A stretch of DNA of 64,000 nucleotides from Conus ventricosus (GCA_018398815.1 CM031616.1:71865749-71929748), one strand, 5' to 3'; positions 54,701-64,000 are shown, counted from the stretch's first letter. Notes: generated by a model not told the origin, from the letters alone. Numbers and translations are program-made.

Positions 54701-55494
54701 TCACTGACGGTTCCAAGTCTGAGGATGGAGTGGCCTGTGCAGCCTACTGCCCTGGGGCTCCTTCTCAGATACTGTTGGAACATATACATTCAGATGCTTC
54801 TGTCTATTCTGCTGAACTTACTGCTCTGGTTCTGGCTTTGAAGATAATCTCACATTCTTCGAAGAGGGACTTTCTGGTTCTGTCGGATTCGCTGTCAGCT
54901 TTGGAGGCCATAGCTGGCCGCAACCTTCAGCATCCAGAACTTTTACTTTTTTTTGAACTTTTTAGCAAGTTGAAAGCGGACGGTTACAACATTACTCTTG
55001 CTTGGGTTCCTGGTCATGTTGGCATCAGCGGGAACGAAATGGTTGATTGTTTAGCCAAGAACGCCACAAGAGAGAAACTGTCCAACATTTATATCCCCTG
55101 CTCAGATGTGAAACCCAAAATTAACGATTATGTGAGACCTCTGGCAGGAGGATTGGAACACACAGACGAATAACAAACTCTTTCAGATCCGTCCAAACCT
55201 TAAGGACTTTCTCCCATCTGCGTCGGGAGGTCGTAAAGAGGAAACGGTTCTGTGCCGGCTGCACACCGGCCATTCGTATTTTACCCATTCTTACCTTTTA
55301 AAGAGTGAAGAAGCTCCGTGGTGCATTCCATGTCATGCGCCACTCACAATGAAACATTCTTTTAGAGTGTTGGGACTTGCACGATGTGAGACAGACATTT
55401 TACAGCGGAGTCCATGAAGATCCTGTTCAGGGATGTCCCGCCTGATGTGATCCTTGAGTATTTGAGAGAGATTAACATTTTTTATCTGATTTAA
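51797..55494 (+). pseudogene. I-like LINE ORF2 polyprotein, copy C
   Basis: ATG 51797 opens the endonuclease, intact to about 52460 (FHWNIRGLNSN, VALQETQ, GDFNGHNPLWGS, HFPVLLQP with SDH changed to NDH). A 2-base loss at about 52465, a 1-base loss near 52745 and an insertion near 53035 break the linker. The 699-codon frame 53074-55173 carries all of RT and RNase H: FFDLEKAYDTTW, GVPQGSILSPALFSI (plus one extra Ile), the catalytic site as LIVDD where other copies have LFVDD, KFLGVIFDQKLNFL, FTDGSKSEDG, YSAELTAL, LSDSLSAL and WVPGHVGISGNEMVD. Two-base losses near 55133, 55356 and 55390 disrupt the C-terminal zinc-binding region. Confidence 0.92.
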
Positions 55495-55695
55495 GATTTT
55501 ACGGAAGAAAGATTTTTAACGAAGTTTCTGGTATGTTTCAAGACGATGTCATTTAAAGAGATGTGTGAAAGTTGGGTTTTTTTTTATTTTATTTATTTAT
55601 TTATTTTTTAATGACTGGTGAGTTGATTTTAACGGGGTGACAGCCCTGATGTGGCCCTTTGCGGTCGGCTGGGCTATAAGCAACATTATCTTATC

Positions 55696-56463
55696 TGTTG
55701 GCCATCTGCACCACTCAGTTCACTGGGAGGGTTACCTGTTGGCCATCTGCACCATGTTCAGTTCAGTAGGAGGGTTACCTGTTGGCCATCTGCACCATGT
55801 TCAGTTCAGTAGGAGGATTACCTGTTGGCCACCTGCACCATGTTCAGTTCACTGGGAGGGTTACCTGTTGGCCATCTGCACCATGTTCAGTTCACTGGGA
55901 GGGTTACCTGTTGGCCATCTGCACCATGTTCAGTTCACTAGGAGGGTTACCTGTTGGCCATCTGCACCATGTTCAGTTCAGTAGGAGGGTTACCTGTTGG
56001 CCATCTGCACCATGTTCAGTTCACTGGGAGGGTTACCTGTTGGCCATCTGCACCATGTTCAGTTCACTAGGAGGGTTACCTGTTGGCCATCTGCACCATG
56101 TTTAGTTCAGTAGGAGGGTTACCTATTGGCCATCTGCACCACGTTCAGTTCACTGGGAGGGTTACCTGTTGGCCATCTGCACCATGTTCAGTTCACTAGG
56201 AGGGTTACCTATTGGCCATCTGCACCACATACGGTTCACTGGGAGGGTTACCTGTTGGCCACCTGCACCACTTTCAGTTCACTGGGAGGGTTACCTGTTG
56301 GCCATCTGCACCATGTTCAGTTCACTAGGAGGGTTACCTGTTGGCCATCTGCACCACACTCAGTTCACTGGGAGGGTTGCCTGTTGGCCATCTGCACCAT
56401 GTTCAGTTCACTAGGAGGGTTACCTGTTCGCCATCTGCACCATGTTCAGTTCAGTAGGATGGT
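55696..56463. repeat. 43-bp minisatellite, main array (about 18 units)
   Basis: The unit is GTTCACTGGGAGGGTTACCT followed by GTTGGCCATCTGCACCATGT and TCA. CACTGG, CACTAGG and CAGTAGG variants alternate. ORFs spanning it repeat the motif GHLHHVQF and are artefacts of a period of 43, which cycles through all three frames. It is one array with 47740-47799 and 49673-49729, split by two transposon insertions. Confidence 0.96.
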
Positions 56464-56621
56464 TACTCACATGCACACAAACACACACCACAGAGTAAAG
56501 AGTGACACTACTGCCTTTTATCACATGCAGTATTGCATTTATTCTTATAAAATTACACTCTTATGCTGTTTAAATGAACTTCGTTGTGAGTTTAGATTCT
56601 GACTGTTGCTGTTCTTTACAG

Positions 56622-56720
56622 GTGAAACTGAAAGGCTCGTTAGACAGTGAGCGGTCAAGTCCAGCTTGGTGGAACTCGTCCAACAGATTCCCATTCACAA
56701 TGGACACAAACTACCCAAAG
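56622..56720 (+). CDS. APIP: APIP (methylthioribulose-1-phosphate dehydratase), first coding exon
   Basis: A 99-bp exon between a good acceptor (TGTTCTTTACAG) and donor (AAAG then GTAAGC). Only the phase-0 frame is open and it ends MDTNYPK, with ATG at 56700. Joined in phase to the next exon it gives NYPK followed by [11 protein letters not shown], the expected N-terminus of APIP, whose human exon boundary also falls before EHPR (from memory of the family). APIP is a cytosolic, zinc-dependent class II aldolase-like enzyme of methionine salvage that dehydrates 5-methylthioribulose-1-phosphate. Codons before the ATG are also open, so a longer N-terminus from an upstream exon is possible. Assignment of this exon rests on phase and position; the next exon is the firm evidence. 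Confidence 0.6.
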
Positions 56721-56738
56721 GTAAGCCATTTATTGGGA

Positions 56739-56756
56739 GGGGGGGGGGGGGGGGGG
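56739..56756. repeat. Poly-G run (18 G) in the APIP intron
   Basis: Homopolymer starting 18 bp after the APIP donor site. Confidence 0.96.
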
Positions 56757-57570
56757 CAGCAATAAACCATTTGTGCTGCCTGCAATTAGATATCAACTGT
56801 CCTGGGATTCCCAAGTCCTTCACCGAGACACTTGTTTTGAAGCATGACCATGTCTTTGAAAAACCAAAAGATTTGATATGTTGCATAGTCTGATGTTGTG
56901 AAAAACAAACAAGCTGAAGATGGAAGAGAAGGTTTAGGAACCCTTGTCTCTGATTTGTTTTGCTCTCTGCTCATAATCTCAGGTGAAGAGGGTGTGGTAG
57001 GCCTGGTAGGATGAACGGCATGAACATAGAACACAGGTACGCTGGTTTTGCATGTAGACATCATCCCTGAATACTAGAAGGCTACCTTAATTAATGGTTG
57101 GTTAAGAGAACTGCTTCAGTGGTGAACCGGGGAGAGAGACAGACAGAGAGAGAATTTATGGAAAGATAGATTTTGTCTTTAAAGGTTAGAGGTAAAGAAG
57201 TATAAAGGTTAGGGATCAGGAGGCACTCTTTTCAACTTACCTACATCCTTTATTTTTTTTGTCGCAGTGTAGTATCCTCTGGTAAAAGTTGTGCATAGAA
57301 TTTTCACTCCAGTGTGTGGGCCTTGAGCAGAATTTTTTGTTGAGGGCTTTGTTATCAGCATTTATTGCGATGACAGTGGTTGTCATTAATGGATTTAAAA
57401 GAGAACTGAAAACATCTGACATGATCATGGATCAAGTATAATGACACGAAGCTCAGTTATAGCAGTTTTAGAATAGCCCTGAGGCACAGATGGAATATAA
57501 ACTGTCATTATGTGCTGGACTCGTGTGTCCCTGAATTGATTATGTACACAGACACACACAGACACAAGCA

Positions 57571-58060
57571 CACATGTGCACTTATATCTCTTACATTGCA
57601 TGCATACATGTGCACTTATATCTCTTACATTGCATGCATACATGTGCACTTATATCTCTTACATTGCATGCATACATGTGCACTTATATCTCTTACATTG
57701 CATGCATACATGTGCACTTATATCTCTTACATTGCATGCATACATGTGCACTTATATCTTACATTGCATGCATACATGTGCACTTATATCTCTTACATTG
57801 CATGCACACATGTGCACTTATATCTCTTACATTGCATGCACACATGTGCACTTATATCTCTTACATTGCATGCACACATGTGCACTTGTATCTCTTACAT
57901 TGCATGCACACATGTGCACTTATCTTACATTGCATGCATANNNNNNNNNNNNNNNNNNNNNNNNNNNNNNNNNNNNNNNNNNNNNNNNNNNNNNNNNNNN
58001 NNNNNNNNNNNNNNNNNNNNNNNNNNNNNNNNNNNNNNNNCATGTGCACTCATACTCTCA
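57571..58060. repeat. 34-bp satellite in the APIP intron, containing an assembly gap
   Basis: Eleven visible units of ACATGTGCACTTATATCTCT followed by TACATTGCATGCAT. Starts are 34 bp apart, with CATACATG units first and CACACATG units later, and two units are shortened. The N gap 57941-58040 lies inside the array and CATGTGCACTCATA resumes after it, so the true array length is unknown. The unit contains palindromic words (TGCATGCA, GTGCAC). Confidence 0.95.
57941..58040. other. Assembly gap (100 N)
   Basis: Exactly 100 N inside the 34-bp satellite. Confidence 0.99.
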
Positions 58061-58124
58061 CATATTCACACACACGCCCCAATTTTTAAATACACAAATA
58101 CATGCGCACACATACATCACCTAT

Positions 58125-58139
58125 CTGTCTCTCTCTTCC

Positions 58140-58216
<77 letters not shown>

Positions 58217-58245
58217 CACACACACACACACACACACACACACGC
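58125..58245. repeat. (CT)n(CA)n compound microsatellite
   Basis: CT repeat passing into CA repeat with a few ATG and CG interruptions. Confidence 0.97.
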
Positions 58246-58434
58246 ATGCATGCACGTGTGGCACACACAGAGACATATTTCCCCCCAATTTTCACATTGG
58301 GTGGAAATTCACAACATGGCAAACAAGAATGTAATTCAGCGAAATGTTTCCCACCTGAAACGGAAAATGTTCAGTCAAAAACGATCACCTGCATCATACC
58401 TGCATCGGCACATGATGTGAAACGCTTGCTGCAG

Positions 58435-58529
58435 GAACACCCTCGCAACCTGATTCCAGAACTGTGCCGCCTGTTCTACGACCTGGGATGGGTGACTGGT
58501 ACTGGTGGGGGCATCACCATCAAACACAA
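58435..58529 (+). CDS. APIP: APIP (methylthioribulose-1-phosphate dehydratase), second coding exon
   Basis: The frame reads [20 protein letters not shown] then [12 protein letters not shown]. This is the highly conserved start of the APIP/MtnB class II aldolase-like fold, including the glycine-rich VTGTGGGI loop that binds the substrate phosphate. The acceptor TTGCTGCAG precedes GAACAC, and the donor AA then GTCAGT follows, giving 95 bp, phase 0 in and phase 2 out. The frame is also open upstream ([12 protein letters not shown]), so a start further left is possible but less consistent with the family. The following exon (with the APSGVQKE motif) is not visible in the window; the intron contains LINE fragment 58634-59070 and reaches at least copy D. 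The exon is undamaged, which suggests a working gene. Confidence 0.85.
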
Positions 58530-58633
58530 GTCAGTTCATTTTTTTTTTTTTAATCTGTTAATAAGTATTCCTGTTTTCTGTGTTAACCCTTTCCCTGTTT
58601 TTTTAATCTGTATAACAAGTATTCCTGTTTTTA

Positions 58634-59070
58634 AAAGGTGAAGAAGCTCCGTGGTGTATTCCTTGTCATGTTCCACTCACAGTGAAACATTCTTTTTAGA
58701 TTGTTGGGACTTGCACGATATGAGACATAAACATTTTACAGCAGACTCCATGAAAACCCTGTTCAGAGATGTCCCACCTGATGTGATCTTTGAGTTTCTG
58801 AAAGAGATTAACATTTTTCATCTGATTTAAGATTATACGGAAGAAATAACATTTTTTTACATCTGATTTAAGATTATACAGAAGAAAGATTTTTAACGAA
58901 GTTTCTGGTGCGTTTTTAGAGGATATATATATTTTAAAGAGATGTGTGAACGTGTGTGTGTGTGTGTGTGTGTTTTTTTTTTTTTCTGAGATGAGTTGAT
59001 TTTAAAGTGATGACAGCCCTGATATGGCCCTTTGCGGTTGGCTGGGCTATAAGCAACATTACCTTACCTC
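58634..59070 (+). mobile_element. 5'-truncated I-like LINE in the APIP intron
   Basis: It starts at AAAAGGTGAAGAAGCTCCG (ORF2 C-terminus, equal to copy A near 5418) and runs through the CX2CX7HX4C region and 3' UTR to GGGCTATAAGCAACATTACC. The end of ORF2 and start of the UTR (ACATCTGATTTAAGATTATA) is duplicated in tandem near 58810-58885. The variable 3'-UTR site holds (GT)n plus T15. It sits in a local repeat: TCTGTGTTAACC...AAGTATTCCTGTTTT occurs just before (58576-58633) and just after (59073-59130), a repeat of about 57 bp. Confidence 0.87.
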
Positions 59071-61508
59071 TCTGTGTTAACCGTTGTCCCTGTTTTTTAA
59101 TCTGTATGACAAGTATTCCTGTTTTCTGCATGAACCCATTCCCACTAGCCTGTGTAAGTCTGCTGGCTGAATGCCTGTGTGCTTGCCTATACATGTAGTA
59201 CATTGTGTTGCTTGGCTGCCAGAATGGCAACAGCTGTGATGGGTTATTCTATTAAATCTGCCGTTTCCACTAACCAAAGTGTCAGTTTTGCAAGAAATGC
59301 CTGGTCTAGAAAAACGTATGTGTTAAAAGATTCTTTTCATGCATCAGGTGACTCAAATGAAATTGCTCGGAAACCATGGGGAAAGAATAATGCACTTAGG
59401 TAACTAAAAAGAATAGTGCACTTGCCCGCAGCCAACACAGACCAGGGAGACAAAGCCCCAATTATTAAATGACAAGTTTGTTTTTCCTTTTTTTTTTTTT
59501 TACGGAGGAGATGTCCGTGACAGTTAGGAATTCCTGTTGATTGTTGCCGATGGCAGTTCGTGTCCCGAATAGCAGGTTGCTCTGATGACAGAGTTTATCA
59601 CCAACAGCTGTGAAAGTGTTAACAGATGTTTAGACGAGATGTGTACTCTGGCCACACCTACAGGAGCTCAGAAATATACCTGTATCTGCATGGATGTGCC
59701 CTGTATGTACAGACACACATTTCATAGGCTTGTTGCAAGCATATACATGTGCATGCTTGCAGGCATGCACCGACACACCTGCCTTTATGCACTTGCATTG
59801 ATGGACATGTGTACTGTAGGTAGGTGTGCGTGCTGTGAGCTGGTGTGCAAGTGGCGGAATTCTTTGGAAGATAAGAGTTTTGTTGAATTTTTGGACTTTT
59901 TTTTGGTAACATTTGCCCAACATTTTACCTTTATTCCCTTTTAAATTTCTGTGCCGTCTCCAAGACTTTGGACAAGGTAGGAAAGAATTGATGGGCTGTC
60001 TACAGATCGAGATGAGTGTCGTAGGAGATGAACTTCATCATGGAATATCCAAGATATGATAGTTGGGAAAAGGAACTTCCAATCTTTATATGACAAGAAA
60101 ACCATCGTTTTTGTTTTGTTTGGTTAAAGAAATGAAAAAAGAAAGACAGCAAATGCACCTCAGTTTAGCTAAATTAAGGAATTGTACCCAGGTTATCAGT
60201 GTCTGCCAAAATTTGATTTATTTGATGTGGTGTTCTTGTGTTCAGTCTGTTGAAACCTGTTCACTGTGTGGTGGTCATGGCTCAGACAGGGTTCAAGGTG
60301 GATATCTCTTGAATCTTGGGTACACCTCGAGCCTGAATTCAAGATGGTTCTGGCAGTCTGCTCCTCTCAATCATCATGGCGTTGTTTTTCAGTGACAATT
60401 GCTTAAGGGCATAGCCTGAAATATTCCACGTTATGTTGTGTGGAGTCTGTCATTTTGATTTTGTGATGACCTTCCATCACAAGAAATCAGGCGTTAAATA
60501 TACAGATACATGCACATGATTTAACGATTGATATCAGCAAAGAGGCACAAACCCTAAACCGATTTTCAGACTTTCCTGACTTTGCATGCTGTAACGCCCC
60601 TTATACATAAAAAGTACACATAAGTGCATGCATGCAGTTACGGCCGGCCGCTATAAAGTACACACAAGTACATGCACAGCTGAAAGGATTTTTCAAAAAC
60701 TATTTAGTTTAATGGAATTAACCTTTGGACAGTTCCAAATTACATGTCATTTAGGTCATGCAGGTGATCAAATTACATGTCATTTAGGTCATCCAGGTGA
60801 TCAAATTACATGTCATTTAGGTCATGCAGGTGATCAAATTATAGGTCATGCAGGTGATTTTAAGTGCATTGAGCTCTGGTGCCAGGAGAGGAGAGGAGTC
60901 GTAATCGATCACTATTTTTTATAGGATTTATTCCCCTGGGTAAATCTCACGACCCAGGCAGTCTAGACCACAACATTTTAGGGTTTAGAATTATACCGTC
61001 CTGACCCATGCAAGGATTGATCTGAGGGAGTGTCTGCGTTCCCAGCAAAATTTTCCTACTGCCTGCAACATTTTTGTATATTAAGGGCAGGAATGACAAA
61101 AGCTGCACCAGCATCGAGTACTGAGCTGGTTGTCGAAACATGAGGGTGCAGCTGGATGAATTATTGGGTAATCCTGCTGTTTTGATGGAAATTGCTGAAT
61201 CTTTGATGCAAAGTCCTCATCAGAGTGTTCAACTAATTTTATTGTGAATTTGTAATGAATGACGCCACTTCATCGTATTTTAGAGTTATATATTTTGGCT
61301 TTATGATGTTACTGGGTGTTCATGCAATATTCGTAGTTTTGTTCCCCCTCTCCCTTTATCCCCTTCTTTTCTTGATTTATTTATGGTCAGTATAACTGAT
61401 TCTTCATGCAGTCTTTATAGTTTTGTCCCCTCCAAACTTTTTGTCCTCCTTACATAGGGACAGCAGAATAATTGCTGTATTGTTTCCCCCTCATTTTCCT
61501 CCTTACAT
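59071..61508. other. Unassigned intronic or intergenic DNA
   Basis: I looked for later APIP exons (the APSGVQKER and HTHS motifs) and see none. Short ORFs such as 59585-59944 have no recognisable motif. A 33-bp tandem repeat lies at 60738-60860. Confidence 0.5.
60738..60860. repeat. 33-bp tandem repeat, about 3.6 copies
   Basis: CAAATTACATGTCATTTAGG followed by TCATGCAGGTGAT; the last copy lacks an internal ACATGTCATT segment. The period keeps a frame open but there is no sign of coding. Confidence 0.92.
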
Positions 61509-62249
61509 CCCTCCGGGGGGTTGCGACCTTGTCGTGGTCGGAGGGCTTGCGCGGTCCAGTGATCCCTTAGGCTTTGCTGGCGGGGGCATCAATACTTGGG
61601 AGATAGGCTGGGTTTTTTCACACTGCTTGTAGGCCTGAGAGGTGAAGATGCTGTATGGCCTAAGCGAAACGTGGTAAGAAGTTGATGCCCCTGGTAGGGC
61701 TTCCCATGTCAGATAGGCTAAGGGTGAGGATCCTGACTAAGAGTAACCCGCCTTTCTCCTTTTCTTGTTTTCTGCCTTCCTTATTTGGCCCTTCTCTATC
61801 TTCGTCTCCCCTTCAAGTCTTCTTTTCTACACTCCTTTTCTCTCTGTGGTCTCCTTAAGATCCGCCGCGTTTGCCGTGCGGTGCGACCTGTGTCGGAGGG
61901 GAATGAGATCCTGGTGATTGAGAGGGCCAGCGCTCTCAACACATCACTTTGGCTCGGACCTCTCCTAGACAGGGAGTACACTTTGGCCCGGGTGTACTAA
62001 TCGGCTCCCCTTCTTGGGGTTGGGTCAAGACAGGCAGTCCCCCTGCTGGCCATGTGAACCCCTGCAGTGCTCAGCTCTCTGTCCCCGGGAGTTGAGCATG
62101 ATCAGGGGGGATAGGGTTGGTAGTTTCTGTTTGTCGTATATCTCTCCCGAAGCCTGGAAGGGGTCAAGACATTGGTTTCTTGGCCCTGGCCCCTTAGTTG
62201 GACTCCAAGGTGGGTGGGTAAGGGAGAGATGAATCACAATAAACTAAAT

Positions 62250-63558
62250 ATGACTTCTTTAAAAAACATTCCCCCCAAAAGGAAGAGGAAGGCAGCATCC
62301 CCTATTTCAGGGGATTGTCAAACAGACAGTGACTCCGATACTGAAGTTAGACAGAAGACAGGTTTTTGGGCTTCCTGGCTCGTGATGGAGGGGACGGAGC
62401 AGGAAAGATCCCTTTCAGCTCTGAGCCCTTTTGCCATACAAAAGGGCTTTCAAGGTATAGCAGGTGACCCTCAGTCCATCAAGAGGTTGCGGAATGGCTC
62501 GTTTCTTATTGAAAGTAAATCACAAAAAACAATCTGAGCAGCTGCTAAAGGCAACGAAGCTAGTGGACAGGGAGATCAAGGTGACTCCCCACAAACAATT
62601 GAATTCATCTAAAGGCGTGATTCACTGCCGGGATTTGTCTGGTGTATCAGAGGCAGAAATTAAGACGGAGCTGGCGTCCCAGGGTGTGACGGAGGTGCGC
62701 AGGGTGACGGTAAAGAAAGGTTCAGAGAGAGTGGCCACCAACACCCTCTTTCTGACATTCTGCAACCCTGTGCTGCCTCCGGTCATCAAAGTCGGCTACC
62801 TTAATGTTCGTGTTCAGCTGTATGTGCCGTCCCCGTTGAGGTGCTTCAGGTGCCAGAGGTTTGGCCATGTCAGGGACCGCTGTTCTGGGAAGGAGGTGTG
62901 TGGTATTTGCTGCAGGGCAACCCATGATGGGCCGTGTCAAGATCCGGCACATTGTGCTAACTGCGGTGGCGACCATCCCTCCTCTTCACGAAACTGTCCT
63001 CTTTGGATTCAAGAATCTGCTATACAACGCGTCAAAACGGAAAAGAAGATCTCGTTTTTTGAAGCCCGGAAACAGGTTGTGGGCAGTCAGACGCCGACGG
63101 CTTCTTCCTATGCTTCGGCTGTAAAGAAAGTTCCCATAGTTTCTACTCGGTCAGTCTGCTGCCAGACTGATGAATTCATGTTTTCGAAAACATTGCCAGT
63201 AAGATCTGTCAGTTCTGGTGGTAGCAGGTCCACCACCTTCCAACCCAAAGGGACTGCCCCTGGTGGAGGCAAAAAATCCGCCACCCCTCAGACTGCCCAG
63301 CAGTCTTCAACATCTGCTGCTGGGCAGATTAAAAAACCAGCACCCCTACCTCGAACTCCTCTGTCCAGTGCCCGTGCGGGCAAGGGAGTTCAACCCAGTG
63401 TGGAGATGGTGGAGATGAGGAAGAAACCTCCACCGTCTCCCAAACCCAGACCTACTTCACCTGTTGGCAAGTCTGCCAGCAGGTCTGCAGATAGTCCAGT
63501 GAAATTAAGCAACAAATTTACAGCTTTAGCAGCAGATGTTGAGGAGGAGATGACCTGA
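62250..63558 (+). pseudogene. I-like LINE ORF1 (gag-like), copy D, one frameshift
   Basis: ATG 62250 starts MTSLKNIPPKRKRKAASPI; an in-frame ATG 21 nt upstream could be used instead. The acidic segment and ALSPFAIQKGFQGIAG core follow. An A-run at about 62523-62528 has one A too many and ends the frame (KSQKT then a stop); the reading continues in the frame 62464-63558 as KKQSEQLLKATKLVDREI. That second frame is open to the end with three knuckles: CFRCQRFGHVRDRC, CGICCRATHDGPC and CX2CX3HX6C. The tail ends EEMT, TGA. Apart from the A-run this is the best-preserved ORF1 in the window. Confidence 0.9.
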
Positions 63559-63584
63559 TCTCTCTCCTTTTCGCCCTCTGCACC

Positions 63585-64000
63585 ATGGATAATACAATAT
63601 TCCATTGGAATATCCGTGGTCTAAATTCCAACTTCGAGGAGCTGCAGCTTCTGTGTCAATCTATAAAACCTTCCGTCGTGGCTCTTCAGGAAACCCAAAT
63701 TCAAAGCCAGAAGACCTTTACTCTTTCTGGCTTTAATATTCTTTCAAAACCTGCACAACCATCCACGTTGGGACTGTCGGGCGGTGTTGCCCTTCTCCTA
63801 CACAAAACTTTGTTGTATAGTCCTGTCGCTCTGTCTACCTCCCTTCAGGCTGTAGCTGCGAGAGTCACTCTCCACAAGACTGTAACAATCTGTTCTCTTT
63901 ATCTTCCTCCATCTGTCCCGGTTTGTCGTCAGGACCTTGTCAGTCTGTTAGAAGAACTTCCTCGACCTTTTTTGCTGTTGGGTGACTTTAACGGTCACAA
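63585..64000 (+). CDS. I-like LINE ORF2, N-terminal part (AP endonuclease), copy D
   Basis: ATG 63585, 26 nt after the ORF1 stop. It is open through FHWNIRGLNSN, VALQETQIQSQ, YLPPSVPVCRQDLVS and LLLGDFNGH at the window end, covering roughly the first 138 codons. The catalytic N, E and D/N positions of the AP endonuclease fold are present. It is the only ORF2 start here without a frame break in this region except copy C. Whether the rest is intact cannot be seen. Confidence 0.88.
   Translation, partial: MDNTIFHWNIRGLNSNFEELQLLCQSIKPSVVALQETQIQSQKTFTLSGFNILSKPAQPSTLGLSGGVALLLHKTLLYSPVALSTSLQAVAARVTLHKTVTICSLYLPPSVPVCRQDLVSLLEELPRPFLLLGDFNGH

Larger units (their letters stand above)
49730..55695 (+). 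mobile_element. I-like LINE, copy C, full length, inserted in the minisatellite
   Basis: Complete from CCCTCGGGGGTTGCGAC (one C fewer than copies B and D) to the tail GCAACATTATCTTATC. The 12-13-bp duplication CTGTTGGCCATCT flanks it (49717-49729 and 55695-55707; the first C is shared with the tail). The 5' UTR is about 730 bp; ORF1 is 50459-51772, ORF2 51797-55494; the 3' UTR carries T-rich (TTTA)n at the variable position. It has the longest open ORF2 segment in the window (53074-55173), but frameshifts remain, so it is probably not autonomous as assembled. Confidence 0.95.
61510..64000 (+). mobile_element. I-like LINE, copy D, 5' half (continues past the window)
   Basis: Starts with CCTCCGGGGGG and the same 5' hairpin as copy B. 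The 5' UTR (61510-62249) is closest to copy B. ORF1 is 62250-63558 with one visible frameshift; ORF2 starts at 63585 and is open to the window end. Together with copies B and C it defines the intact 5' end of the family. The 3' end and target duplication lie outside. Confidence 0.95.

Noticed and set aside
55780..56602. Long open frames 55637-55984, 55782-56105 and 56126-56602
   Set aside because: They translate the 43-bp minisatellite in rotating frames (GHLHHVQF repeats) and have no non-repeat domain.
56983..57036. Exon-like segment between CTCATAATCTCAG and GTACGC
   Set aside because: Stops occur in all three frames (TAG, TGA, TGA), and the APIP exons already join in phase without it. It could be at most a non-coding exon.
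57512..58420. A 302-codon open frame across the 34-bp satellite
   Set aside because: It crosses 100 N and simple repeats; only the APIP exon near its end is real, and that is in another frame.
59200..61500. Further APIP exons
   Set aside because: I searched for the APSGVQKER, HTHS and HGVYVWG motifs in all frames by eye and found none in the window.
1..64000. tRNA or rRNA genes
   Set aside because: I saw no cloverleaf-compatible A/B box pair or rRNA core sequence; a tRNA covariance search would be needed to be certain.

Overview
The window is animal genomic DNA dominated by repeats. I infer a lophotrochozoan, most likely a mollusc, from the mix of I-group LINEs with RNase H, Tx1/L1-like LINEs, hAT transposons, minisatellites and very long G/C homopolymers; the species cannot be fixed from sequence alone. 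Nothing is bacterial or plasmid-like. Three 100-N assembly gaps lie at 28985-29084, 46500-46599 and 57941-58040. The host genes I can support are two exons that fit the start of APIP (methylthioribulose-1-phosphate dehydratase; 56622-56720 and 58435-58529) and one lysine-rich repeat ORF (21599-22282).

The leading character is one recently active non-LTR retrotransposon family, called here the I-like LINE. It has a structured 5' UTR starting CCTCCGGGGGTTGCGACC, an ORF1 with three zinc knuckles, 26 nt, an ORF2 with AP endonuclease, reverse transcriptase, RNase H and a C-terminal CCHC-type motif, then a 3' UTR ending in a (TTATC)n-type tail. Large copies: copy A 441-5795 (5'-truncated), copy B 13130-19112 (full length, joined to a second truncated unit to 19920), copy C 49730-55695 (full length) and copy D 61510 to the window end. 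Older or shorter relatives lie at 6130-6720 + 12957-13129 + 19921-20056 (one old copy split in three), 27022-27477, 30455-33312, 58634-59070, a tail of only 53 bp at 26293-26345, a tail at 45240-45330, and an internally deleted 5'-UTR/3'-UTR derivative at about 22930-23288.

Layout. 1-440: antisense RTE-type RT remnant. 441-5795: copy A. 6130-20056: a nested stack in which the old I-like copy was cut first by a full-length antisense Tx1/L1-like LINE (6721-12956, 13-bp target duplication) and then by the copy B dimer (13130-19920, 11-13 bp duplication). 20.1-25.1 kb: microsatellites, the lysine-rich ORF, a perfect 32-bp inverted repeat, the LINE derivative and an RT scrap. 25122-26265: a decayed hAT transposon. 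26.3-35.1 kb: LINE tails, truncated and old LINEs, and remnants of other LINE clades. 35.1-42 kb: sparse DNA, a GC-rich duplicated block, a Tx1-like remnant and a 60-bp satellite with a 180-bp higher-order period. 42-47.7 kb: mostly featureless, with a LINE C-terminus remnant, short tandem repeats and a 124-bp foldback. 47.74-56.46 kb: a 43-bp minisatellite split by a second hAT element (47800-49672) and by copy C. 56.6-61.5 kb: APIP exons, with an intron carrying a 34-bp satellite. 61.5 kb to the end: copy D.

All retroelement genes seen complete carry frame breaks. Copy D ORF2 is open as far as the window shows. The genes do not form a pathway; the window is best read as a record of successive insertions around one small housekeeping gene.
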